Of a stretch of 64,000 bases of DNA, positions 26,361-35,173 are shown in pieces. The notes under the pieces are model-generated. The model was given only the letters and a program-made list of their open reading frames with translations. It did not search any database and had not been told where the DNA came from. A program made the translations under genes and the position numbers. The stretch is from JAEMQF01 sp963791595. Its GTDB lineage: Bacteria > Pseudomonadota > Gammaproteobacteria > Burkholderiales > Burkholderiaceae_C. Position 1 is the stretch's first letter. Every line of letters starts with the position of its first letter. The stretch lies in the NCBI GenBank assembly GCA_963791595.1, contig CAWBTF010000004.1:67919-131918 (forward strand). The letters are read 5' to 3'.

Positions 26361-27619
26361 ACCGGTCGCGCCTGACGTTCGGCCCGCCGCTGGGCGGCAA
26401 GCGCCGTGCGGCTTGGCTCGCGCTCGTGATCGGCGTGCTGTTGCTGCACACGAGCGTGGTGCGCTGGGTGGCCGAGCGCGCCGCGGAGTTCAAGATGATG
26501 AGCCAGATGCCGATGCGCATCGAAGTGGCGTACGTGCGCGAAATGGCGCTCGCCGCGCCGCCGCCGGTGCCGCCGCAGCCGCCGAAGTCAGCCCCGGTGA
26601 AGAAGAAGAGGGCGGCTGCGGCGCCGGTACCGGCACCGGCAGCGTCGGCGCCCGAAGCCACGGTCGACAAGCCCGACGCCGCCGACACCGAACTGGCCAA
26701 GGCAAGCCCGCCGGCCGAGCCGCCGCCCAAGAGCGATGCCGCATCGGCGCCCGCCACAGGCGCTGCAAGCGCGGTTGCCGCCGCGGCGAGTGCTGTTCCC
26801 GCAGCCGACCCTTCCGCCGTCGCAAAGGCTGACACCCCAGCCGCGGAGGCGACGACAACGGCAGCTTCCGCGATGCCCGAGCCGCTGGCGCCTGCCGCGG
26901 CCGTCGAGCCGAACGGCGACCCGAACGCCGCGCGCGCGATCGAAGTCTTCGATTGGCCCGCATCGACGCGCCTGAGCTACGCGCTGACCGGCAACTACCG
27001 CGGTGAGGTGCTCGGTACGGCGCAGGTGGAGTGGGTCCGCTCCGGCACGCGCTACCAAGTGCACCTGGACTTCGTGATCGGGCCGAGCATGGCACCGTTG
27101 ATATCCAGGCGCCACACCAGCGACGGCGACATCACCGCCGCTGGCCTGTCCCCGCGCCGCTACGACGAAGAAACCAAGGTCGCGTTTCGAGACCGGCGCC
27201 GCGCCACGATGCGCTTCGAGCCGGACGCGGTGGTGATGGCCTCGGGCGAGCGGCGCGAGCGCTGGCCGGGCGTGCAAGACACGGCGAGCCAATTCATCCA
27301 GCTGATCTTCATGGTCACGCTCAACCCGGAGTTGCTCACCGTCGGCAATCAGTTCGAAGTGCCGGTCGCGCTGCCGAAGAACATGTACCGAATCAACTAC
27401 GAGGTGATCAAACAGGAGGCGGTGCACACGCCGTTCGGCGACGTGGGGGCGTTTCACATCAAGCCGCGACGCCTGAACCGGCCCGCTGGCGACCTGAGCG
27501 TTGAAATCTGGATGGCGCCGCAATTGCGCTACCTGCCGGCGCGCATCCGCATCGAGCAAGACGCCGAGACCTATGTCGATCTGGTGCTCGACCGCAGGCC
27601 GCAGATTGCGGCGCAATGA
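26345..27619 (+). CDS. DUF3108 domain protein with TonB-like N terminus
   Basis: A 424-residue protein: an N-terminal membrane helix (AAWLALVIGVLLLHTSVVRWV) and a long Pro/Ala/Lys-rich linker (about residues 70-190) reaching like that of TonB. The C-terminal DUF3108 domain contains RLSYALTGNYRGEVLGTAQVEW, DETKVAFRDRR and the closing IWMAPQLRYLPARIRIEQ. The linker suggests it spans the periplasm; the biochemical role is unknown. The ATG at 26345 overlaps the peptidase stop by 16 bases, so the two are probably translated together. The open frame further upstream is a shadow of the peptidase gene. Confidence 0.85.
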   Translation: MAERLNRSRLTFGPPLGGKRRAAWLALVIGVLLLHTSVVRWVAERAAEFKMMSQMPMRIEVAYVREMALAAPPPVPPQPPKSAPVKKKRAAAAPVPAPAASAPEATVDKPDAADTELAKASPPAEPPPKSDAASAPATGAASAVAAAASAVPAADPSAVAKADTPAAEATTTAASAMPEPLAPAAAVEPNGDPNAARAIEVFDWPASTRLSYALTGNYRGEVLGTAQVEWVRSGTRYQVHLDFVIGPSMAPLISRRHTSDGDITAAGLSPRRYDEETKVAFRDRRRATMRFEPDAVVMASGERRERWPGVQDTASQFIQLIFMVTLNPELLTVGNQFEVPVALPKNMYRINYEVIKQEAVHTPFGDVGAFHIKPRRLNRPAGDLSVEIWMAPQLRYLPARIRIEQDAETYVDLVLDRRPQIAAQ

Positions 27620-27685
27620 CGGGCTTCAATGCGTGCGCTGAATCACCGTGGCGCCGAGACCGTGCAGCACAGCAAACGGCTCATG

Positions 27686-28165
27686 TCACGGGCGGGCTTG
27701 GCCGGGCAGCGTCTCGATGAAGCGACTCGAATATTCCATCGCGACCGACTCGCCGCGCGCGTAGGCAAGTACTTGCCGCGCGAGTTCGAGGGTCGGCTCG
27801 AGCTCGGCCCAGTCGGAACAGCGCTCGATTTGCGTTGCGACCGCACCGCCGAGCGGCCCCACTTCGTCGAGCAACGCCGCCACTGACTCGCGGCGCCGCC
27901 GCTCGAATGCACGCAGGCGCGGGTCCCCGATGTACGAGGAGGCGGCGGCGCGCTCGACACCGCGCTCGCCGGCGCCGGACTCGATGTAGCCGTCATCGAG
28001 CAAGGTCTGGAAGGTACGCTGCGTATCGTTCGGAACCAGCTCGCGCAGTTGAGCGTCGGAGCGTCGCCCGTCGACCAGGATCAGCGCGGTGCGCAAGCGC
28101 GGCGCCAAGCCATAGGTGCGGGTTTCGATTTCGATCTGTCCCTTGACGGTCTTGCGATAGATCAT
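27686..28165 (-). CDS. conserved hypothetical protein
   Basis: A 159-residue soluble protein with no recognised domain. The N terminus (MIYRKTVKGQIEIETRTYGLAPRLRTALILVDGRR, in two blocks) resembles a family found widely in Burkholderiales. It has a short helix-turn-helix-like stretch (SDAQLRELVPNDTQRTFQTLLDDGYIE). The rest is charged and helical. It is divergent from the enoyl-CoA hydratase gene with 163 bases between starts. A DNA-binding role is only a guess from the winged-helix-like predicted pattern. Confidence 0.6.
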   Translation of the reverse strand: MIYRKTVKGQIEIETRTYGLAPRLRTALILVDGRRSDAQLRELVPNDTQRTFQTLLDDGYIESGAGERGVERAAASSYIGDPRLRAFERRRRESVAALLDEVGPLGGAVATQIERCSDWAELEPTLELARQVLAYARGESVAMEYSSRFIETLPGQARP

Positions 28166-28328
28166 CCCTGTGTGCTCGCTGTCGAATTCGTTGACGGATT
28201 CGCAATTGGCTCGTCCTGGACGGCGTCGAACAGGGCACGGAGCTTAGCGCACGCGCCGGCCGATGTTCGCGAGAGAAAATGGGTCGCACCGTATAGTTGT
28301 CACGAAATCTTACAAGGAGGCCTTTTCT

Positions 28329-29117
28329 ATGAGCACCGAGTTCTTGTTGACTGAAGTTCGCGGCAGCGGGCCGCTGAAGACCGGCTGGATCACGCTCAAT
28401 CGGCCCAAGCAACTCAACGCCCTGAATGACGGGTTGATGACGGAGCTGGGCCATGCGCTGCAAGGCTTCGACGCCGACGCCGGCATCGGCTGCATCGTCA
28501 TCACCGGCAGCGAAAAGGCCTTTGCCGCCGGCGCCGACATCGGCGCGATGGCGACCTGGAGCTACATGGACGTCTACAAGACGAACTACATCTCCCGTAA
28601 CTGGGAAACGATGCGCGCGGTGCGCAAACCCGTCATCGCCGCGGTGGCGGGCTTTGCGCTGGGCGGAGGTTGCGAACTCGCGATGATGTGCGACTTCATC
28701 ATCGCCGCCGACACCGCCAAGTTCGGCCAGCCCGAGATCAAGCTCGGCGTGATTCCCGGCGCCGGCGGCACGCAACGCCTGCCGCGAGCGGTGGGCAAGG
28801 CGAAGGCGATGGACATGATCCTGACCGCGCGCATGATGGATGCGGCCGAGGCCGAACGCTCGGGATTGGTGTCGCGGATCGTTCCCGCCGCCGAGTTGCA
28901 CGACGTGGTGCTCGCCGCGGCGCAAACGATCTGCGAATTCAGCGGACCGAGCGTGATGATGGCCAAGGAAAGCGTGAACCGCGCCTATGAGGCCAGCCTG
29001 TCCGACGGCGTGCTGTTCGAGCGGCGCTTGTTCCATTCGCTGTTCGCCACCGAAGACCAGAAGGAAGGCATGGACGCCTTCGTCAACAAGCGCAAAGCGG
29101 TGTTCAAGCAGCGCTGA
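28329..29117 (+). CDS. enoyl-CoA hydratase/isomerase family protein
   Basis: Crotonase-fold enzyme, 262 residues, most likely hydrating 2-trans-enoyl-CoA in beta-oxidation. Visible marks are GSEKAFAAGADIGAM (first oxyanion-hole strand), AGFALGGGCELAMMCDFIIA (second), and KLGVIPGAGGTQRLPRAVG with the usual catalytic Glu region. The start has an exceptional Shine-Dalgarno, AAGGAGG, 8 bases before the ATG, suggesting high expression. A TATAGT at 28292-28297 may be its -10 box. It stands alone, converging with lysS after 7 bases. Confidence 0.92.
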   Translation: MSTEFLLTEVRGSGPLKTGWITLNRPKQLNALNDGLMTELGHALQGFDADAGIGCIVITGSEKAFAAGADIGAMATWSYMDVYKTNYISRNWETMRAVRKPVIAAVAGFALGGGCELAMMCDFIIAADTAKFGQPEIKLGVIPGAGGTQRLPRAVGKAKAMDMILTARMMDAAEAERSGLVSRIVPAAELHDVVLAAAQTICEFSGPSVMMAKESVNRAYEASLSDGVLFERRLFHSLFATEDQKEGMDAFVNKRKAVFKQR

Positions 29118-29124
29118 GCGCCGA

Positions 29125-30645
29125 TCAGGATTCGTTGCGCAGCGAAGGAAACAGGATCACGTCGCGAATGCTCGGGCTGTCGGTGAGCAGCATGATGAGC
29201 CGGTCGATGCCGATGCCGCAGCCGCCGGCGGGAGGCATGCCGTACTCGAGCGCGCGGATGAAATCGGCGTCGTAATACATCGCCTCTTCGTCGCCCGCCT
29301 CTTTGTTCACCGCCTGCGCCTGGAAGCGCGCGGCCTGGTCTTCGGCGTCGTTCAGCTCGGAGAAACCGTTCGCAACTTCGCGCCCGGTGATGAAGAGCTC
29401 GAAGCGTTCCGCCACCGACGGGTCGGCGTCGGACGCGCGCGCGAGCGGCGACACCTCGACCGGATAGTCGATGATGAAAGTCGGGTCCCAAAGCTTGGCT
29501 TCGACCTGCGCTTCGAACATCGCGAACTGCAATTCGGCCAGTCCCCAATGCGAGGGCGGCGTCTCGCCGAGAGAGATCAATCTCTCGCGCAACTGCGTCG
29601 CATCGCGCGCCTGTGCGGCGCTCAAGCCCGCATGCGCAACCAGCGAATCGGTCATCGACAGCCGTGCGAACGGCGACTCGAGGTCGAGCGGCCGCCCGGA
29701 ATAGGTGAGGCTCGCCGAACCCGTCGCCTGGCGCGCCGCTTGGCGCAGGATGGCCTCGGTGAAGTCCATCACATCGTGGTGGTTCCAGTAGGCGGCGTAG
29801 AACTCCATCATCGTGAATTCGGGGTTGTGCCGAACCGAGATGCCTTCATTGCGGAAGTTGCGGTTGATCTCGAACACGCGCTCGAAGCCACCGACGACCA
29901 GCCGCTTCAGGTACAGCTCCGGCGCGATGCGCAGGAACATCTGCTGGTCCAACGCGTTGTGGTGCGTCACGAAAGGCTTCGCGTTCGCGCCACCCGGAAT
30001 CGGGTGCAGCATCGGTGTTTCCACCTCGAGGAAGTGGTGCTCCACCATGAACTGGCGCATCGACGCGACCGCCTTGCCGCGCGCGACGAAGCGCTCGCGC
30101 GCGGCGTCGTCGGTCATCAGGTCGACGTAGCGCTGCCGGTACTTCTGTTCCTGGTCGGTCATGCCGTGGAACTTGTCGGGCAACGGGCGCAGGCTTTTGG
30201 TGAGCAGCCGCAGCGTTGATGCGCGCACCGAAAATTCGCCCTTGTTCGATTTGAAGAGCGTTCCTTCCACCGCGACGATGTCGCCCAAGTCCCAGCGCTT
30301 GAACGCCTCATAGACCGCTTCCCCCAGCGCATCGCGTGTCGCGTAGATCTGGATGCGGCCACTGCCATCCTGCAGCGTACAAAAGCTCGCCTTGCCCATC
30401 ACGCGCTTGAGCATCATGCGCCCGGCGAGCGTGACCTTGATCGCCTGCGGCTCGAGTTCAACGTTCGGCAGTTCGCCGAACTTGCGCAGCAGGTCGAGTG
30501 CGTGGTTCTTTGGTTTGAAATCGTTGGGGAACGCCGCGCCGCCCGACGCGTTGCAATGCGCTCGAATCGCGGCGAGCTTTTCGCGGCGCTCGACGATGAG
30601 CTGGTTGTCATCGGGCGGCGGGGCGTTTCTGCGTTCGTCGGTCAT
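29125..30645 (-). CDS. lysS: lysyl-tRNA synthetase, class II
   Basis: Charges tRNA-Lys. The 506-residue protein has an N-terminal OB-fold anticodon domain (VTLAGRMMLKRVMGKASFCTLQDGSGRIQ, in two strands). The class-II motifs follow: motif 2 with FRNEGISVRHNPEFTMMEFYAAY and motif 3 with GCGIGIDRLIMLLTDSPSIRDVI-type residues near the end. The start at 30645 (MTDERRNAPPP) is chosen because the frame upstream overlaps the promoter region of the divergent polysaccharide operon. TAAAAT lies 24 bases upstream on the minus strand. The gene marks the left border of the polysaccharide locus. Confidence 0.97.
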   Translation of the reverse strand: MTDERRNAPPPDDNQLIVERREKLAAIRAHCNASGGAAFPNDFKPKNHALDLLRKFGELPNVELEPQAIKVTLAGRMMLKRVMGKASFCTLQDGSGRIQIYATRDALGEAVYEAFKRWDLGDIVAVEGTLFKSNKGEFSVRASTLRLLTKSLRPLPDKFHGMTDQEQKYRQRYVDLMTDDAARERFVARGKAVASMRQFMVEHHFLEVETPMLHPIPGGANAKPFVTHHNALDQQMFLRIAPELYLKRLVVGGFERVFEINRNFRNEGISVRHNPEFTMMEFYAAYWNHHDVMDFTEAILRQAARQATGSASLTYSGRPLDLESPFARLSMTDSLVAHAGLSAAQARDATQLRERLISLGETPPSHWGLAELQFAMFEAQVEAKLWDPTFIIDYPVEVSPLARASDADPSVAERFELFITGREVANGFSELNDAEDQAARFQAQAVNKEAGDEEAMYYDADFIRALEYGMPPAGGCGIGIDRLIMLLTDSPSIRDVILFPSLRNES

Positions 30646-30691
30646 GGGCCTCTTTCGGTGAGCGCGCGATTTTATGGGCTGAAGCTGCACG

Positions 30692-30697
30692 TAAAAT
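30692..30697 (+). promoter_or_regulatory. -10 box candidate for the polysaccharide operon
   Basis: TAAAAT lies 64 bases before the wbpB-like start in the 115-base gap between divergent lysS and wbpB. It is the only AT-rich hexamer on this strand of the gap. No convincing -35 was found. Confidence 0.35.
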
Positions 30698-30760
30698 CCA
30701 CCGCCCTTCACCGTGCCGGTCCGGCGCGACCCGCAGGGCCTTCTGGAGCCTACGCCACCC

Positions 30761-31822
30761 ATGCATGTTCGACGCCCGCCCATCCTAGAGCGCAAGCTCA
30801 GGTTTGCACTCGCCGGCTGCGGGCGCATCGCCGCCAATCACTTCGAAGCGATCAAGGCGCATGCCGCGCGCTGCGAAGTGACGGACGTCTGCGATGTCGA
30901 TCCGCAAGCCCTCGCCTTGGCCGTCGCGCGCACCGGCGCGGTGGGCCACGCCAACCTGGGTTCGATGCTGGCCAAGACCGAAGCGGATTGCGTGATCCTG
31001 ACCACGCCCAGTGGCCTGCACTCGGCACAGGCGATCGAAATCGCGCGTTCCGGCCGCGACGTGATGACGGAAAAGCCGATGGCCACGCGCTGGAGCGACG
31101 GCCTGGCGATGGTCCGCGCGTGCGACGAAGCGGGCGTGCGCCTGTTCGTTGTGAAGCAAAACCGCCGCAACCGGACCTTGCAGTTGCTCAAGCAAGCGGT
31201 CGACAAGGGGCGCTTCGGCCGCATCTACATGGTCAACGTCAACGTGTTCTGGACCCGCCCCCAGGCGTACTACGACAGCGCGGCGTGGCGCGGCACCTGG
31301 GAGTTCGACGGCGGTGCGTTCATGAACCAGGCGAGTCACTATGTCGATCTGCTCGATTGGATTGCCGGGCCGGTGGAAAGCGTGATGGCGTACACGGGAA
31401 CGCTGGCGCGCAACATCGAAGTCGAGGACACCGGCGTTGCGGCGCTGAAATGGCGCAACGGCGCGATGGGAACGATCAACGTGACGATGTTGACCTACCC
31501 GAAGAACCTGGAGGGTTCGATCACGATCCTCGGCGAGCGCGGCTCGGTGCGGATCGGCGGCGTGGCGGTGAACGAGATCAAGCTCTGGCAGTTCGAACAG
31601 CCCGATGCGATGGACGCGCAGATCGATGACGCGAGCTACCAAACGACATCGGTCTACGGCTTCGGCCACCCGCTGTACTACAACAACGTGATCGAGACCC
31701 TGCGCGGCGAAGCGCAACCGGAGACCGACGGTCGCGAAGGGCTGAGGTCGCTGGAGCTGCTGATTTCGATGTACATGTCAGCGCGTGACGGCAAGCGCAT
31801 CAACCTGCCGCTGGCGTACTGA
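30761..31822 (+). CDS. wbpB: Gfo/Idh/MocA oxidoreductase, WbpB/WlbA-like UDP-GlcNAc(A) 3-dehydrogenase
   Basis: NAD-dependent sugar-nucleotide oxidoreductase, 353 residues. The Rossmann start FALAGCGRIAANHFEAI and the Gfo/Idh signature TEKPMATRW near residue 100 are clear, with the catalytic GGAFMNQASHYVDLLDW block further on. Close packing with a WbpD-like acetyltransferase and a WbpE-like aminotransferase points to oxidation of UDP-N-acetylglucosaminuronate at C3. This is the first step after WbpA toward UDP-2,3-diacetamido-2,3-dideoxy-glucuronate, as in Pseudomonas wbp and Bordetella wlb. The ATG at 30761 is preferred to a GTG 48 bases upstream. Substrate assignment is by context. Confidence 0.85.
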   Translation: MHVRRPPILERKLRFALAGCGRIAANHFEAIKAHAARCEVTDVCDVDPQALALAVARTGAVGHANLGSMLAKTEADCVILTTPSGLHSAQAIEIARSGRDVMTEKPMATRWSDGLAMVRACDEAGVRLFVVKQNRRNRTLQLLKQAVDKGRFGRIYMVNVNVFWTRPQAYYDSAAWRGTWEFDGGAFMNQASHYVDLLDWIAGPVESVMAYTGTLARNIEVEDTGVAALKWRNGAMGTINVTMLTYPKNLEGSITILGERGSVRIGGVAVNEIKLWQFEQPDAMDAQIDDASYQTTSVYGFGHPLYYNNVIETLRGEAQPETDGREGLRSLELLISMYMSARDGKRINLPLAY

Positions 31823-31829
31823 GCGGGGC

Positions 31830-32420
31830 ATGGGCACGACGACGATTCATCCCACGGCCATCGTCGACGCGGGCGCAGAGCTGGGCGAGGGTTGCCGCGT
31901 CTGGCACTTCGTGCACATCAGCGCTGGCGCGCGCATCGGCCGGGGCTGTTCATTCGGGCAGAACGTCTTTGTCGGCAACGACGTTCGCATCGGCGACAAC
32001 GTCAAAATCCAGAACAATGTCTCGGTTTACGACGCAGTGACCCTCGAGGGCGACGTATTCTGCGGGCCCAGCATGGTGTTCACGAATGTCTACAACCCCA
32101 GAGCCGCAGTCGTCCGAAAAGGCGAATACCGGCACACGCTCGTGCGGCGTGGTGCCACGCTCGGCGCCAACTGCACCATCGTGTGCGGCACGACCGTCGG
32201 ACGGTTCGCATTCGTCGGGGCCGGCGCCGTGATCAACCGCGATGTGGCCGACTTCGCACTGATGGTCGGAGTGCCCGCACGCCACATCGGCTGGATGAGC
32301 CGGCATGGCGAGCGGCTGGCCCTGCCGCTGATGGGCGAGGGTGAGGCTGCTTGCCCCGCGACGGGTGAAGCCTATGTGCTTCGCGCCGGCGTGTGCGCTC
32401 CTGCCGAGGAGCGTGCATGA
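31830..32420 (+). CDS. wbpD: WbpD/WlbB-like UDP-sugar N-acetyltransferase
   Basis: A 196-residue left-handed beta-helix acetyltransferase. Hexapeptide repeats run from about residue 5 to 150 (IHPTAIVDAGAELGEGC, then VGNDVRIGDNVKIQNNVSVYD). The family-specific GPSMVFTNVYNPRA loop and RRGATLGANCTIVCG are present. WbpD/WlbB acetylate the 3-amino group of UDP-GlcNAc3NA. A short extra tail after GWMSRHGERL is like the zinc-type tail of this family. It starts 7 bases after wbpB and its stop overlaps the next ATG. Confidence 0.88.
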   Translation: MGTTTIHPTAIVDAGAELGEGCRVWHFVHISAGARIGRGCSFGQNVFVGNDVRIGDNVKIQNNVSVYDAVTLEGDVFCGPSMVFTNVYNPRAAVVRKGEYRHTLVRRGATLGANCTIVCGTTVGRFAFVGAGAVINRDVADFALMVGVPARHIGWMSRHGERLALPLMGEGEAACPATGEAYVLRAGVCAPAEERA

Positions 32421-33544
32421 GCGGAAAGATCGAGTTCACCGACCTGAAAACCCAATACGCGGCGCTGCGCGAACCCATCGCCGCGCGCATCCAGAAGGTG
32501 CTGGACCACGGCCAGTACATCATGGGGCCCGAAGTCAAGGAACTCGAGGAGCGCCTGGCCGCATTCACCGCCGCGAAACACTGCATCACGGTGGCCAGCG
32601 GCACGGAAGCATTGTTGATTTCCCTGATGGCGATCGGCCTGAAGCCGGGCGACGAAGTCATCACCACGCCGTTCACCTTCGCGGCAACGGCCGAGATGAT
32701 CGTGCTGCTGGGCGGCAAGCCGGTGTTCGTCGACATCGAACCCGACACCTGCAACATCGACGCCTCGCTGATCGAGGCGAAGATCACTTCAAGGACGCGC
32801 GCGATCATGCCGGTGAGCCTGTACGGCCAGGTGGCCGACATGGACGAGATCAATGCGATCGCGGCGCGGCATGGCCACCTTCCCGTGATCGAAGATGCGG
32901 CGCAGAGTTTCGGCGCCACCTACAAGGGCCGCAAGAGCTGCAACCTGAGCACGCTGGGCTGCACCAGTTTCTTCCCCAGCAAACCGCTTGGCTGCTACGG
33001 CGACGGCGGCGCGATCTTCACGAACGACGATGCGCTGGCGCAGGCCAGCCGCGAGATCCGCGTGCACGGGCAGAGCGCGCGCTACACGCACACGCGTGTC
33101 GGTGTGGGGGGGCGCATGGATACACTGCAATGCGCGGTGGTGCTGGCCAAGTTGGAGCGGTTCGAGTGGGAGATCGGGCAACGGCATGCCATCGGCGAGC
33201 GCTACCGGCAGTTGCTGGCCGACGTGCCGGGTGTGCGGCTCCTGACGGTGCGCGCGGACCGCGACTGCGTGTGGGCGCAATTCACGGTGCTTGCTGACGA
33301 ACGCAGCGCCCTGCAGCTTGCGCTGCAATCGTGCGGCATACCGACGGCGATTCACTATCCCAAGCCGCTGCATCTCCAGCCGGCCTATGCATTGCAGGAT
33401 GGTGCGGGCCGATTCCCCCGCAGCGAGCGAATGGCCGAGGTGGTGCTGAGCCTTCCGATGAGTGCCGACACGACCGCGGATGACCAACGGAGGGTCGCAC
33501 GCGAAATCGAGCTCGCGGCGCGAGGCGGCAACGAATCGCCATGA
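32417..33544 (+). CDS. wbpE: WbpE/WlbC-like DegT family aminotransferase
   Basis: PLP-dependent aminotransferase, 375 residues, expected to aminate C3 of UDP-3-keto-GlcNAcA using glutamate. The Schiff-base Lys189 is in FFPSKPLGCYGDGGA, with upstream EDAAQSFGA. The start IEFTDLKTQYAALREPIAARIQ is that of WbpE-like proteins, as is the later RVGVGGRMDTLQCA. ATGA overlaps join it to wbpD before and to the glycosyltransferase after. The open frame eight codons further upstream lies inside wbpD. Confidence 0.9.
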   Translation: MSGKIEFTDLKTQYAALREPIAARIQKVLDHGQYIMGPEVKELEERLAAFTAAKHCITVASGTEALLISLMAIGLKPGDEVITTPFTFAATAEMIVLLGGKPVFVDIEPDTCNIDASLIEAKITSRTRAIMPVSLYGQVADMDEINAIAARHGHLPVIEDAAQSFGATYKGRKSCNLSTLGCTSFFPSKPLGCYGDGGAIFTNDDALAQASREIRVHGQSARYTHTRVGVGGRMDTLQCAVVLAKLERFEWEIGQRHAIGERYRQLLADVPGVRLLTVRADRDCVWAQFTVLADERSALQLALQSCGIPTAIHYPKPLHLQPAYALQDGAGRFPRSERMAEVVLSLPMSADTTADDQRRVAREIELAARGGNESP

Positions 33545-34338
33545 TCATCGTCTTGCTGCCGGCCTACAACGAAGAAACCTCTCTGCCCAAGCTGATGCCG
33601 AAGTTGAGCGCCGTGCTCGAGCCTCGCAACGAGCCGTACAGGGTCATCGTCTGCAACGACGGCAGCCGCGATGCGACCGGTGAAGTTCTGACGAGCATGC
33701 TGGCTGAGTATCCCCTCGAAGTCCTCACCCACAGGATCAATCGCGGGCTCGGGGAATCCTCGCGCGATCTCTTCGAGCGGGCGGCCGAAGTGGCGAATGC
33801 CGGCGATGTCATCGTCCGCCTCGATTGCGACGACACCCACGAGCCGGTGTTCGTGCCACATTTGATCGACAAAGTTCGCGAAGGCAACGATGTCGTGATC
33901 GCTTCGCGTTTTGCGCCTGGCGGCGGGCAAGCCGGTGTCAGCGCCTATCGGGCCTTCATCAGCCGTTGCGCCAACCTGTTCATGAAGGTCTTCTTTCCGA
34001 TCGAGGGCGTGTACGAGTATTCCTGCGGATACCGTGCCTACCGTGCCGAGACGATCAAGCGAGCCATCGCGCACTACGGAAACAATTTCATCCAGCTCAA
34101 GGGGCTGGGCTTCACCTGCACGCTGGAGAAGCTCGTGAAACTCAGGTTGCTCGGAGCCCGATTCGCCGAAGTCCCCTTCATGCTTCGCTATGACCAGAAG
34201 GTCAGCGCCAGCAAGATGGTGGGCAGCGTCACGACTCTGGGTTACCTCGTGATGACACTCCTGTACCACTGGCCCTGGGGCGGCTGGAGGGCGGCGGCCG
34301 CTCGAGGCAAGCCGGCGGCGAGCGAGGCCAATGGCTGA
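33541..34338 (+). CDS. family 2 glycosyltransferase
   Basis: A 265-residue GT-A fold enzyme. It opens with VLLPAYNEETSLPKLMPKL, has VCNDGSRDAT, and the metal-binding DCDDTH near residue 98 in place of the usual DxD. A C-terminal segment with two short hydrophobic stretches (VTTLGYLVMTLLYHW) may bind the membrane. The pattern is that of dolichyl-phosphate-sugar-like or polyprenyl-linked glycosyltransferases. Donor and acceptor are unknown. Coupled by ATGA to wbpE; the next gene starts 8 bases before its stop. Confidence 0.85.
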   Translation: MIIVLLPAYNEETSLPKLMPKLSAVLEPRNEPYRVIVCNDGSRDATGEVLTSMLAEYPLEVLTHRINRGLGESSRDLFERAAEVANAGDVIVRLDCDDTHEPVFVPHLIDKVREGNDVVIASRFAPGGGQAGVSAYRAFISRCANLFMKVFFPIEGVYEYSCGYRAYRAETIKRAIAHYGNNFIQLKGLGFTCTLEKLVKLRLLGARFAEVPFMLRYDQKVSASKMVGSVTTLGYLVMTLLYHWPWGGWRAAAARGKPAASEANG

Positions 34339-35173
34339 CATCGACAGCGTGCGGTCCTTCTGGGGCGGCAATCCGCTGTGGACAGGCGAGACCGCGCATG
34401 CTGTCGGCAGCCGGGCGTTTTTCGAAGAGCACCGACGCGTCTACATCGAAGACTGCTTCGCCGGGCGCTTCGATCTGCGCTTTCTGCCGCCGCCGCGCCT
34501 GGGCGGCCAGACCATGGCGATCCTCGACCTCGGCTGCGGCATCGGCTTCTGGACCACCGAGTTCGCCTTGCGGGGCCTGCAAAACATCATCGCTGCCGAC
34601 TTGACGCAGCAGGCGCTGGACCTGACTTCGCGTCGCCTGAGTGCCTGCGCCGTCAGCGCGACCTTGCAGGTGGAGAATGCCGAAGCCCTGTCGTTCGCCG
34701 ATAGCAGCATCGACCATGTCAACTGTCAGGGCGTGATCCACCACACGCCCGACACCGAGCGGGCGGTATCCGAAATCGCTCGCGTGCTGCGGCCAGGCGC
34801 CACGGCCAGCATCTCGGTTTATTACCGCAACCCAATCCTGCGCCTGTGGCCTTGGCTGAGGTGGCTCGGCGTTGCGCTGGCCAAGCTGGGTGGTGGGATG
34901 CGGGGCCGCGGCCGCGAGAACATCTTTCTCGAGCGCGACGTGGACAGGATCGTCCGCCTGTACGACGGCGCCGAGAATCCGATCGGCAAGAGTTATTCAC
35001 GCCGGCAGTTCGTGTCGATGCTGGAAGAGCACCTTGTTGTCGACGAAACCTATCTCCATTTCTTTCCGGCCCGGGCGCTACCCTTTCGTCTACCGCGCCC
35101 CTGGCACCGCTGGCTCGACCAGCACCTGGGCTTCATGATTTACGCCAGTGTTCACAAGCCATGTGCGGAATAG
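34331..35173 (+). CDS. class-I SAM-dependent methyltransferase
   Basis: A 280-residue methyltransferase: motif I ILDLGCGIGFWTTEFA near residues 64-79, then NIIAADLTQQALD, and the HVNCQGVIHHTPDTERAVSEIARVLRPG block typical of UbiE/type-11 enzymes. The C-terminal part holds SISVYYRNPILRLWPWLRWLG, which looks membrane-facing. It probably methylates a sugar or lipid-linked intermediate of the polysaccharide; the target is unknown. The start overlaps the glycosyltransferase by 8 bases, and asnB begins inside its 3' end. Confidence 0.82.
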   Translation: MADIDSVRSFWGGNPLWTGETAHAVGSRAFFEEHRRVYIEDCFAGRFDLRFLPPPRLGGQTMAILDLGCGIGFWTTEFALRGLQNIIAADLTQQALDLTSRRLSACAVSATLQVENAEALSFADSSIDHVNCQGVIHHTPDTERAVSEIARVLRPGATASISVYYRNPILRLWPWLRWLGVALAKLGGGMRGRGRENIFLERDVDRIVRLYDGAENPIGKSYSRRQFVSMLEEHLVVDETYLHFFPARALPFRLPRPWHRWLDQHLGFMIYASVHKPCAE